64,000 nucleotides of DNA, from NCBI RefSeq assembly GCF_047948215.1, contig NC_134456.1:66986029-67050028 (forward strand). The letters are read 5' to 3'. A program made the position numbers and the translations under genes. Below, in pieces: positions 27,901 to 38,785 of the stretch. Source of the DNA: Lycorma delicatula. Lineage: Eukaryota; Arthropoda; Insecta; Hemiptera; Fulgoridae. Within the stretch, counting starts at the first letter, position 1; the number at the start of each line of letters is the position of its first letter. A model generated the notes under the pieces. It did not search any database, was not told where the DNA came from, and saw only the letters and a program-made list of their open reading frames with translations.

Positions 27901-28251
27901 GAAATTGCAACACTAAAATCGCAGATTTTTGTAGAAATAAAAAATATAATAATGAAAATTATGTAATTGTTGGCCGGCAAATAGAAGAGATTTAATAAAG
28001 TATTTTAATGATGAATTGATATGTGGCCAAAATATTCTTACATAACTATGATTTCTAAATCCAAAAAAAAAAAAAACATAATGCAATAATGTATCAAAAT
28101 CACTTCCGAGTGGTGATCCTTTCAAGAACAGGATTCTTCCAAGAACCGTGAATAAATGATTCTGTGAAAAACTATAGTAATGTGTGTAGCAAGTAATAAC
28201 AACAAAATGAAGAATTGAACAAGAAATTCCATGATAATAGACAATAGAAAA

Positions 28252-28701
28252 GAATCTGATGTGGACACTATGATTTGTTTTTTATGTACACCAAAGTACA
28301 TAAAATTTTACTTCATTAATAACTTCTGATGTTTTTTCCTATTTTATTTATTTTTTTCTTCATTTATTATTTATTGTAAAAAGTTTTTATAATCAGAGTT
28401 AAATAATAATTAGTAAATAAATATATTTAGTTTTTTAGGCTTTTTAGGACACTTTTGGTCCAGTAGATTGCAATAAAAATGGAAGGTGCAAACTACATGT
28501 TACAACAGTTCTAAATCCAACATTTCAACATCATACAGTTAATTGTTTTTGAATTATGCGAGATTCATACGTACGTACAGACGTCACGCCGAAACTTGTC
28601 AAAATGGATTCTGGGGTGCTCAAAATGGATATTTCAGTTGAAAACTGGAAACGAAAATTTTTTGCGATCGCAGTACTTCCTTTATTTCGTACAAGTAAGT
28701 A
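28252..28701 (-). repeat. Short non-autonomous repeat, copy B
   Basis: Read on the minus strand it starts TACTTACTTGTACGAAATAA and ends GTGTCCACATCAGATT. The block around cgtacagacgtcacgccgaa (about 28572-28591) is nearly identical to copy C (61935-61954). Copy B lacks the interior (about 200 bp) that copy C has, so its internal deletion differs from that of copy A. Confidence 0.75.
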
Positions 28702-28849
28702 AAAAAACTAAATAAAAAAATCTTTATATAACCATAAGTAAGGAAGTATTTTTAATAGATAGAAACTTATGTAGAAGTATTGAGTTTTAATTGAAGAAAA
28801 ATCTTTTGAAGTATTCATACTTGGAATGTAAATCTGTATGGATATGATT

Positions 28850-29165
28850 TTTTCACACTAATTGAAGAATAAAGACGTAAATGAGAATAGTAGATGTAAA
28901 TAAATTATAAACGAGAATAGAAGCAGATTTAGAAAAATTCGGAATGGGAAAGCTAAATGGTTGGGACAGTTAACTATATTACATGGCTATAAACATATCA
29001 TGAGCGGAGAAGGATTGATTAAAACAATACTAGAAGAATCAAGGAAAAATGCAGAAAAAGAGTGACCGAAATGAATACGAATTTTAAAATACCTAAAAGG
29101 AAATGGAGCTTGCAAATTTTAAATTTTAGCAGCGAACAGTGGGGAATGGAGACCACAGCTACCGT
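28850..29165 (+). pseudogene. Decayed LINE 3' end, part 2
   Basis: A reading with few stops shows NGKAKWLGQL, then an IxEG-like and Arg/Lys-rich stretch, then SGEWRPQLP near the end. This matches the order WLGH...I.G...GRPR...W known at the C terminus of some insect LINE ORF2 proteins. It is followed by a degenerate atgat/gataac repeat tail (29200-29310). It probably belongs with the piece at 27265-27900, split by repeat copy B. Confidence 0.4.
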
Positions 29166-29319
29166 TTAGTATGGGACCTTCCTCAATAATTAATAACCAT
29201 TTAATGATAACTGTATGATTTTGATAACCATATGATGTAGATAATGTACATATATGTAGATCATAGGACATATCCATATGTGTAGATTATATGCAGATAA
29301 CTATATGATGTTGATGATA

Positions 29320-32300
29320 AATAAGGCCTTACCGATTCTTACTGGTAAGCTAAGCTGAAGGAAAAACGATCCATTATTTACATATACGATTTAAAGAAGT
29401 TTTAATTGTAACTACATAATATTAGATTATTATAGGGTAATTACGTATAACTTGAAATCATTCTGATAATAAATACATTTTCCAGAAAATTCAAGAAAAT
29501 TATTTGTAAAGCATAAGGTAAAAAAATCATGATATGCCTTCCAGAGACATAAAAAAGACATGATATGTCTTTTTTTGTACATATCAAAAAGTACATATCA
29601 AAACAAGTACATTTACTTGTTTTTAGTACATTATATTTTTTGTTTTGTAAACAAGTGGTTTTAAGTATGAATTTTACGACCTCTTGAATAAAGAATGATT
29701 TTTGTAAGCATATTCATATATTAAATAAAAAATAAAAGCAAAAACATCATGAAATAAAATAAAAACTTTTAAAACACAATAAAGAATTAGAATTCGTAAT
29801 TTTTCAATTCTTCTTTAGATTTCGAATTTTTGACGTTTGTGCCAAATTAAGGATAATTAAATTGTTAGGAATTATTTGTTTTTAATTTATTTGTTGGCAA
29901 GTTCTAAAATTTAAATAAGGCTGTAAAAGTTAATTAATTATCAAGTCTGTTTACGTTAATGGCAGCTTTTAAGCTGATTTTGTTATATTTTTAAATTCAA
30001 ATTTTAAAAGAAGTTGAATAGACTATTCTATGTTGACTAGCTTATTTCCTAAACAGTTATTATATTAGAAAGTAAATCATATACTTTATGCACTTACGTC
30101 ATTAATTCCTTGCACTAATATAAAGTTTTTAACTATTTTACAGTACAATGTATGTCTTTTATATAAGGACAATTATTTGTTTTTTTATGTAGTTTATCTA
30201 ATACCTATTATATGACTTCAACTTTAATTGATTTTTTTTTTTAATTTAAACGGTAATATATTTTCTACTAGTAACTTTTAATAAAGATTTTTCAGTTATA
30301 TTTTTAATTTACTAACAATTTATTATCATTTTATAGAAGAAATTCTTTAATAAAATAGAATTTATAAATACAAATTTACCTTAGCTGCTAGCGTTTAATT
30401 ACGTTGTTTAAAATGCTGTAACAATTAACAACACAAATCAACAGTAGAACAAAAAAATGATAATGGAAATTTATGAAACTCATTCTTAGTGGAAAAAATA
30501 CATATATCTTTTTTTTAAATTAATTTTTAATGTTTCTATTTATACTAAAGCTTATTTAAACTTTTTTTTTTAAATTCATGGTAACAATATAGCCTAGGTT
30601 TTAATTATGAATACTGCAACAGTAAAAGTGTATTAATATAAAAAATAATTTATTTTTCCTATAGTTAACGGATATTAAACACACTAATCTTTTTTAATGG
30701 ATGATCAACATGTAATTGTACTGCATGTTTTTTTTAATTAATGCTGTTCTAACATGGAATACTTATAAATTACATCCATTCCGATATTTTATGTTTCAGT
30801 ATATTAAATAAGTTATTTATTGACAATTTTTTACACTAAAATTTATGAAAGAAATTAATTTACTTGTACTTAATTATTTAAATACCGCTTACTTAAGTAT
30901 CGTTGATTCAAATATTATATTGATTTGTATTATTTTTATGTCGATATCAACAACTGTTGTATCCTTAAAAACATTTTTTCTGCTACATTTGAAACGATAG
31001 ATCTTTTGTAAATATTAAACGTTAATAATCTCAGTTGTATTAATCCATGTTTTACATAATAATCTTAATGAGTAATTGGAAAATTGGGAAGTACACCGTG
31101 TTTAAGATAATATGACTTACATCGCGTTATTAATGGCATGTTTTAGCGTCAGGAAAGCTCATCACAAAAATAAAACAAATTAAATGTAGTTTGTCGTTCA
31201 AAGACAGATGAAGAGAACTAGTTTTTTTTGTTTATTTCTTCTTGTGAATTTATCTTTATGATTATTTATAGAGAGGTGGGAACATTGAATTAAAATTAAC
31301 AGGTTATAACTCAGTTCCAATTTCTACAGAATAATAGCTTCTAGTAATATACTACATGTTGGATAAGCTGATTAAAGTCTACAGATACAATGTCGAACAC
31401 TCTAATAACCTTCCGAGCAATGTAATATTGTATCAGATGATTAAACCTGATAACCAAATTATCTGAAAGTCTCCAGGTTCAAATCCATATCATGGGTCAT
31501 ATTTTTCACGTTGTAGTAATAAACAATAATTATTATCACATTATTACATGTAAATCTTTAAGCAAATGGGATACCGTACTTAATTTTTTTGTTAAAAATA
31601 AAACTACTAATCTACCTTTACTTCAGCATAATCGTTATTTTAAGTAGCCTTAACAAAGTTGTAGGGAATTTGATACTAGATACAAGTTATTCCTGAATGT
31701 AGCCAATTATTCTTAATGATACCGAGCGAAACTAAAACTGCTTACAAGATAAAAGTATGGAGTTTAGTGATTTTCGTTTGCCTTCATTACTCAGTTAAAA
31801 ATTTACTGTTAAAGATAAGTGGATGTAAACTCGCTACAATCCAGTTGTTACTGACTTCACGAGTGACATCTTTATTCTGTTCATCGTAGATACTGGATTT
31901 AAAATTAATATCATTAATGACAAAACATTCAATAATTACTGATGTAACTTGTATATCTGGCGCTAGTCACATTCAAAAATGACACTGACAGGAAACATAA
32001 AAAATAATTAATTAATGCATTATATCTTAAAAGAACGTAATTTACTCATTTCTTTTATTCAATAAAATAATCTGTTTTATTTTCATTCTTAATTTTGTTT
32101 TTAGTATACTTTTTTTGATATAATTGTGCTGCAATAAAAATATTTTTTTGTCCTTAAACTAATAAATTTGTTAGGCTATTAATATGACTGTGTGATAAAT
32201 CTAATAATTTTCATAAGAAACTTATTATTTAGCCATAATTACGGTATATAATTATTATATAGCCATAAGAGTCTTTTTAAAGCTATTATGCGGGTGTAGT

Positions 32301-33585
32301 AACTGTTATAAAGAAGGCACCGGTCAACATAATTACTTAGTTGTTTCTGAGAGTAATGATAACATAATATAGCCAAACTACGGTGTTGAACAAAGGGAAG
32401 ATGTCACTTGTATAGCTAATTATCACTTACATTTTGAAAAGCTTGTTACGACAAGATATATTCATTCGGCCCAGTGAAAAAGGAAACAGTAAACTTCTTC
32501 ACCCTTTTATTCCCTCAGCTTGCTTGTTCATTTGTTTTTTGTTTTTTTTATTCTGGGTGAAATTTTTAGTAGTAACTCGTATAAGGTTGCCTACAACCAT
32601 TACAGTTACTGCGCATAGTATATACTGTACACATTACGTAAAGAAACTGTCATTACAATAAATTATATTGTACTTTAAAAAAAATGATTTTCTTATTTAT
32701 TCACTCTAATAAATAAAACAAGGTACTAAGCACCACAACTAGATGCAGTCATGAAAAGTGAAGACCCTGCGGGTGAATTAAAAAGCAATTTTATTGTTAC
32801 TAGAGCTAAGCGTTGTACTTATAGAAATACAAGATATTTGTACTAAATAGTTTTTACTTGTACAAATGCAACATATTTATACTAAGTAGTAACATTACGA
32901 TAATGTTTTTTTTTATTAATTGTCATAAACATAGGTAATAAAAACGTTATTCTTCCTGTTTTTCTTATACAAAATAAGTAAAATATTTATTGTGTTACAA
33001 ATTACGATACATTATTATGTAGAATGCTGGGTAAAGGTGTATGCTGTATTATTTAAACAGAGAAATAGAAAATAATTTTCTATACGAACAACATTTTATA
33101 TAGGTATATTCTTCGGTTTATTAAATTGTAAGCAAGTAATAAGGTTAAAATATGTTAACTTTTATAATGAGAGATATGATCTATAAAAATACAAACAATG
33201 GTTAATCACTACAATCTCCCACTGCCGACGAAGTGGCGACATAACAAAGCTGGGAAATGACCAGCAAACATAAACACGGAAGAAGTTTGTATCTGTTTGA
33301 ACCCGTAACCTGAATTCTGTTTCTATAATATTGTTGGAAAATATATACTGTTTATTGTATACGTATTTTTATGGACGAGGGCCATCCTTCTATAAGGATA
33401 AATTAAGGTAATTAAATAGTTTCCTTTACGTTTAAAAACGATAATTAGTTTTTATTTTACTTGCTCCCATTTACGTTTTATGTTTACCCTCTGGATTTTG
33501 TATAAAAATTAGTATAATTAAATAGTTATATATAGCATATAAAAATTACGTTATATTTTCTGCTAGATATTTTGTTGATTTTGTT
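29320..33585. other. AT-rich DNA, no gene seen
   Basis: Apart from a degraded SINE scrap at 31411-31510, nothing is recognised on either strand. Open frames here are short and of low complexity. Confidence 0.5.
31411..31510 (+). repeat. Degraded SINE (family 1) candidate
   Basis: A B-box-like ccaggttcaaatcc is followed by catgggtcatatttttcacg, in the same order and spacing as the tail of the good copy at 54888. The A-box half is hardly recognisable. Confidence 0.35.
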
Positions 33586-34300
33586 TTAGTCATCAGTCAT
33601 TTGACTAGTCTGATGCATATTTTCTCTTCCTTTCTTTTTAGCCCTAATCATTTTACATCAAAATATTTGCTCTGTACTACAGCCTCAATCATAGTTTTTT
33701 TTAAAATTATATTTTTGCTCTTCCTTCACTGTTTTAACCCACTACATGACTCTGTTACCAAATAATTAAACTTGGGTGTTCTAATAAACGGCCCATCAAC
33801 CTAGTTCATCTCTTCAAATGATTTTAGCACAAATTTCTGTTTTCAATTACAATTTTCAACATCCTTTTGTCACACCATTTTTCGATTTTGTCGGTTATCT
33901 TTCTTAATGTTATTAATGTCGGTTATTTTTCTTATTTTTCACAATGTCTATACTTCACTACTATAAAGCGCTACATAACGGAAACATTTTCAAGAATACC
34001 TTTCTAATCTTTAAGTCCATGTTTGATACCAGTCGACTTCTTTTATCGGAAAGGACTCCATATCTATGTAGTCTGCTTAGATGTCTGCATTACTTCGTTC
34101 ATATTTAGTCATTTTATTCTGTAATTGGTAAATTTCCGTAAAATTTGGTATATTATATCCACCTATTCTAATGTGTAATTATTTTTTAATATTTTATTTC
34201 TACCACACTACATTATCTTAATATACATTGTTTTAATTAAATAAAATGAATAATTAACTAATTAAATTACTTCAATTCGTAAACTTCCAGGGGTTGGCCT
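33586..34300 (-). pseudogene. Decayed LINE, 3' end on the minus strand
   Basis: The plus strand begins ttttagtcatcagtcatttg then actagtctgatgca. I recognise this as the reverse complement of the 3' end of a common insect LINE family. The antisense sequence continues for about 700 bp (including ttcactactataaagcgcta) but has no intact frame. A second, weaker relative is at 45440-46250. Confidence 0.4.
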
Positions 34301-36111
34301 TTAAAGCTGAATCCTGTTCTCATTTCTTTATTGTTCCACTACTTCATTTTCTAGCTGGATTATGCGTGTAAATATGATTTCGTTTAATTTCACTACTTCT
34401 ACTTAAACGTTCTGTGAGCATTTTATAGCTTGGCGTATGCACATTATTTAGGATGTTATTGTTGTGGTCTTTCCATTTTTGGAAGTAACCAAGTTTCACT
34501 TTCATGGATTAGAAAATCAAGTCATAATTTCATAAAATTTAAGTTGGTTGACTTTTTCAGTTTAATTTAAAATTTCAGCATATTTTTCTACAGTTATGTC
34601 GAGAATGATTAACTTAATTTTAATTATTAATTCAATTTTTTGGAAGATAGGATATTCCGCAGCCAGTATAACTGAAACTCGAAGCTTAGCTGTAGATGAT
34701 CTGGCTGAGCTTCAAATTTCATGAAATTTTCACAGCCATTCTCGAGATATTCTATGCCATGCTTATTAAAAAAGTAAGGCGTGAAGTAGCTTTCTATTGA
34801 TTTCATTATATAAAATGTAATGTTACATATTGGTATGTCAAGCTTAGTGATATTTTAGAGAAGCATAACCTTTCGAATGATATCTCATTTTTGACCACAA
34901 TAGCTACTAGCAGTATATTGAAAAATTCTACTCGTGAGAGTCAGGAACTCGTGTTAGTTTCTCTAGTAAATCTTTGTAAATCGTGATCTGTTTTCGGTAT
35001 TGTGTGACCGTTTCATCTTCATATATACAATATACACTAGATGCTTATTCAATGTTTGAGTTGTATCAAGAGAGAGTTGTAAGTGCTGTAAGAGTACCAG
35101 GTTCTTCTTCTTCTAGTCTTGTGGTTGTGCTGTAGACTAATAATCCCGAAAAAAACTTCAAAACTTATATTGATAAAGTCAATGTTGCAGAATGAAATTT
35201 AACAGGTATTTCTGAGTGTTGGAACAAAATCATGTTATTATAGCAGTGTCTGAACAAAAAAGTGAAAGTGTCCGTTCTAATTCAGTGACATTATTTACAT
35301 GAAAAGTCATAATTAACTAGAGTATTCGATATACCATGATTTATTCAGGACTTGTAGGCAACTGTTTTAATTTTTCATAGATCTTGGAAACAAGTAAGTA
35401 TCATCAGCGAAGATTATGTAGTTAGTGTAATCATGATTAGGAGAAGTGATAAAAAACGAGTCACTATTAAGACCCAAATATCAATAACATATATATAAGC
35501 CTGGCATAGCCAGCCCTGAATCTTCTTCCATATATAAAAATTTAACGGACTATGGTTTATTCTTTAGTATAAAAAAATCATAATGAAACAAACGATTGAT
35601 TGATAGAGACCCATCAAGTCAAATTTAAAAGTTGTTATTAAGTAGTTCATTATTTTTATCCTTTCTCGTTAGTTCAGCGTCGGTACAATTAATTTTGCTT
35701 GATTAATACTACTATTTTATTAATAAGTAGCATATATCTAATATTTCTTTTACGTTTGATTAGTATTTATTTGAAGGAGTGAATAGTACAAATTTTATTA
35801 AATATTTATCTTTCGGAATACAAAAAAAAGTTAGATAATGAAACTAAGATTACTAATATGATAAGAAAAATTGAATTTAATTTACTTCAAAGCATAGATT
35901 AGTTGAAATTGATCAACTTGACTAGTGAAGATTAGTATTTTTTAATACAACCAAAATTACATAAATTTGAAGTTTTACTCAAACTTAGTCTGTAATTCCC
36001 GAACTTTATTAGCGAGTTGTAATTTAATTTTAAAACTCTTTGTATTTTTGCAATTATTTTTTATTAAATTTTTTTACCAGAAATAAAAAAAATAACATAG
36101 ATCATAGGTTA
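34301..36111. other. AT-rich DNA, no gene seen
   Basis: No family is recognised. The stretch from 34650 to 35170 is somewhat less AT-rich but holds no open frame of note. Confidence 0.45.
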
Positions 36112-36113
36112 TA

Positions 36114-36140
36114 CAGAATGAGCAACATAAAACCGAACCC
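36114..36140 (+). repeat. Mariner left terminal inverted repeat
   Basis: Starts CAGAATGAGC and ends ACCGAACCC. It matches the reverse complement of 42251-42277 at 24 of 27 positions, all three differences being in the first ten bases. Confidence 0.9.
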
Positions 36141-36158
36141 GTGATGAAACCGCTACCT

Positions 36159-36172
36159 AATACTATTTACAA
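36159..36172. repeat. Target-site duplication, left copy
   Basis: aatactatttacaa is identical to 40962-40975 and marks the insertion of the retrotransposon into mariner DNA. The match is exact over 14 bp; the right copy overlaps the last two A of the poly(A) tail. Confidence 0.85.
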
Positions 36173-36188
36173 CTTTATATTATTAATA

Positions 36189-36216
36189 ACAATAGCTTAC
36201 AGTGATAAGCTATTGT
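36189..36216 (+). repeat. Perfect 11-bp hairpin in retrotransposon 5' leader
   Basis: Arms ACAATAGCTTA and TAAGCTATTGT surround a 6-nt loop, starting 16 nt from the inferred 5' end of the insert. Confidence 0.9.
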
Positions 36217-36323
36217 GGCTTGAACAGAGTTAAATTTATTTCTTTTGTTTGCATTATCTCTTGATAAGAGACCTATAAATATAATATTAAGCTTTTTTAT
36301 TATATTAATACTGTGCGTGTAAG

Positions 36324-36355
36324 ACTATACACAAGTAAGTATACTTGTGTATAGT
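36324..36355 (+). repeat. Perfect 14-bp hairpin in retrotransposon 5' leader
   Basis: Arms ACTATACACAAGTA and TACTTGTGTATAGT surround a 4-nt loop (agta). It lies 285 nt upstream of the ORF1 ATG. Confidence 0.9.
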
Positions 36356-36640
36356 AGTGAGTAAACTGTTTACATTTAACTGCATTTGTGTGTGTGTTAT
36401 TAACATGCAGTGTGTTAGTATATAAATATTTAATTTATAAGTTACTGGAATAGAAGTCAAGTTTAATCTTGTTATATATAGACCTAGTTTTATTGAAATT
36501 GCTTCTAGTAAGTGACCCCCTGACCCCCGTATTGGACCCCCTCCGATTATAGTGAGTGGGGTATCAAGTTAATTGGGATTGAGTTGAGAGTTAGATTTCT
36601 TAACATTTTATAATTTTATTTGCTCTTGCTGAATTGTGAG

Positions 36641-38260
36641 ATGGCTGACAAATGTTTTAAACCTAAAAAAACACTGGCTCGTTCCCCTGTTAGAATGGAA
36701 GTATCGCAGCAGGAACAGTCTGTGAGCCAATTGGAGAGCGTGTCTCCGCAGACTACACCTAGTGTACGGACAGTCCCACTTCCACAAAGAGACAAGAGAA
36801 GGGAGGCCCCTGGCGATAAGCCTCAAAAACGTAAACTAGAGGAGATTGAAGCTAGCACAGATAGTGATTCTATCGAGGGCACAGACTTTGATCAGTTGAT
36901 GAAAGAAGTTGGAAATTTAGTGAAATTAGTGCATGGAAGCACTAATACTAAGAAAGAAATTAAAGAATGCGCTTTTAAGATTCTTGAATTAGCTAAAGAC
37001 TTAGGAACCTCGGTGAGGGCTCTTTATGAGCTCTCACATCCGAAGCAATGTAATGAGATTCCGACTCAGACTGAATTGCCACACCAAAGTCAAGTAGTGG
37101 ACATTATGGCGGATATAACATCGGACGATGATCTGATATGCCTCCTACATAGGAAATGGCTTATTGATTTATTGCAGCGTCTTGTACAACTAGAGGAATA
37201 TCCACAGGAGGGTGACACGTGTCATTTTCATGACATTGTGGAAAATAAAAGCGTTCAAGAATCTAGGAGGTACCAAGCGAAACCAGGTGAAATAAAGCAA
37301 GATATCTCTACTATAATGTGTAGTGATGCTTCTACGATTCAATTTACGCGATATACAATATTTTATGACTCATCGGAGCATGAGGAGCCATTACTCAAGA
37401 CGATATTAGCTGCCTTGAAAAGAGTTGTAAGTAGTTCTGCAGTGCCGACTTTCGTTCTTCCTGGAGGCAAATTCGGGACAAGCTTACGCAAGATTATATT
37501 GTACTTGCTTCGTCAACAGGAGGAAAACATTAAGATTTATGTCCGACCAGGAGAAGGACGTCAAGAAGTAAAACAGGTCTTAAGAACTACACCCGCGGTA
37601 ACTGATATCGGTACTGTTATTGTTAAAGCGCAGGGAAGATCCTACGCGGATTTATTACGGACTGTCAAGTCTTCGGTGTCACAAGAAGAAGTGGGTGATA
37701 TTTTGTCACTAAAGAAAGGTGTAAATGATAATTTATATATTCGGGTCCAAGGTTCAAAGAAAGCTGCCGAGCTGAAAACGTTATTGAAAACCAAGGCGGC
37801 TGATCTTAAAATTGATCTCAGGTCACGTGAAAGCAGGCGGACGATGGTACATGTTAAGGGCATAGCCATGGATACAACAGAAGAAGAAATAACCACTGCG
37901 TTATCGCGAGTACTCGGTGAGGACGAAGACTTTAAATTATCGTCAATAAGACAAGCTTACGGTGAAACTAAAAACGTCACCGTAATCACGAACTTCCGGG
38001 CCGCAAAAAAATTAACGGAAAGACGGGTTCGCATCGGCTGGGTTCATTTTGGAGCGTACATAAGAGAACCGGAAGAAAGATGTTTTAGATGTTGGTCTTT
38101 CGGCCACGTCGCTGCGACCTGCAAGGGTGTGGACCGTACGCAACTGTGCTTTGGGTGTGGAAAAGCTGGTCATCACAGAGCACAATGTAAAGACCTGACA
38201 ACGTGCATGCTATGTGGTAAGGAGGGCCACAGGACCGGTCGGTGTTCTGTTGCAAAATAA
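36641..38260 (+). CDS. Retrotransposon ORF1 (Gag-like RNA-binding protein)
   Basis: The intact frame of 539 residues starts MADKCFKPKK at the first ATG in frame. The N-terminal third is Ser/Glu/Lys-rich and probably disordered. The C-terminal region carries three CCHC zinc knuckles, each C-x2-C-x4-H-x4-C: residues 481-494 (CFRCWSFGHVAATC), 503-516 (CFGCGKAGHHRAQC) and 522-535 (CMLCGKEGHRTGRC). This arrangement is standard for ORF1 of R1/I-type LINEs, where the protein coats the element's RNA for reverse transcription at the target. The stop TAA (38258-38260) overlaps the start region of ORF2. There are no frameshifts or stops, in contrast to ORF2, so the copy is young, or ORF1 survived by chance. 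Confidence 0.88.
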   Translation: MADKCFKPKKTLARSPVRMEVSQQEQSVSQLESVSPQTTPSVRTVPLPQRDKRREAPGDKPQKRKLEEIEASTDSDSIEGTDFDQLMKEVGNLVKLVHGSTNTKKEIKECAFKILELAKDLGTSVRALYELSHPKQCNEIPTQTELPHQSQVVDIMADITSDDDLICLLHRKWLIDLLQRLVQLEEYPQEGDTCHFHDIVENKSVQESRRYQAKPGEIKQDISTIMCSDASTIQFTRYTIFYDSSEHEEPLLKTILAALKRVVSSSAVPTFVLPGGKFGTSLRKIILYLLRQQEENIKIYVRPGEGRQEVKQVLRTTPAVTDIGTVIVKAQGRSYADLLRTVKSSVSQEEVGDILSLKKGVNDNLYIRVQGSKKAAELKTLLKTKAADLKIDLRSRESRRTMVHVKGIAMDTTEEEITTALSRVLGEDEDFKLSSIRQAYGETKNVTVITNFRAAKKLTERRVRIGWVHFGAYIREPEERCFRCWSFGHVAATCKGVDRTQLCFGCGKAGHHRAQCKDLTTCMLCGKEGHRTGRCSVAK

Positions 38261-38785
38261 GATTTCTACAAATCAATTGCAATAGGAGCCGACAGTCATT
38301 GGCTTTATCGTGGGACACCGCTTTGACGGAGCGCTCAGACGTCATTTTTGTGTCGGAATCTCCTTATGATCTTACTTCTGGAACAGGATGGCTAGTGGAT
38401 ACGACAACGACAGCAGCTATTGGTTTTCCGGTGTCTGGGATCCCTATAATTAGCAGTGGCAGCAGTGACGGTTTTATATGGGCCGACCTCGATGAAATCG
38501 TGGTATTTTATTGCTACAATTCTCCAAATGCGGGAATAGATCATTTTGTAGTATTCCTAGAAAATCCTGCAGGAGAAGTTATGAGGCATAGAGGTCGTAA
38601 AGTCTTAATCGCTGGAGACTTTAACACCAAAAGTCCCGAATTTGCGGGAACTGTAAACAGTCTAAGAGGGCGTCACCTGAGTGAGTATGTTAATACACTA
38701 GGGCTGACGTGTATAAACGGTGAAGATATGACGTTCCGTAGACGAATGTCGTGTTCGGCAATAGATTTAGCCTTTACAACGAGTT
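38257..38785 (+). pseudogene. Retrotransposon ORF2, endonuclease part
   Basis: The frame reads KIRFLQINCNRSRQSLALSW near its start, then FVSESPYDL, GDFNTKSPEF and SCSAIDLAF, the order of motifs in an APE-type LINE endonuclease that nicks the target DNA. There is no ATG at the start: the frame opens with GTG at 38242, and an ATA at 38257 overlaps the ORF1 stop. The domain ends abruptly at about 38783, where the sequence jumps to RT in another frame. The final part of the nuclease and the RT fingers region are missing. Confidence 0.8.

Noticed and set aside
33195..33310. Possible tRNA-like SINE on the minus strand (cgggttcaaacag and agtgattaac motifs)
   Set aside because: The B-box-like motif precedes the A-box-like one on that strand, the wrong order for a Pol III promoter.
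36620..36640. ORF1 start at the upstream TTG
   Set aside because: The first ATG in frame, at 36641, gives a normal start; there is no reason for a non-ATG start.
37642..37896. Minus-strand frames within ORF1 and ORF2 (also 36608-36826, 38085-38345, 39145-39477, 39631-39925)
   Set aside because: They are antisense shadows of the recognisable Gag-like and RT coding frames.
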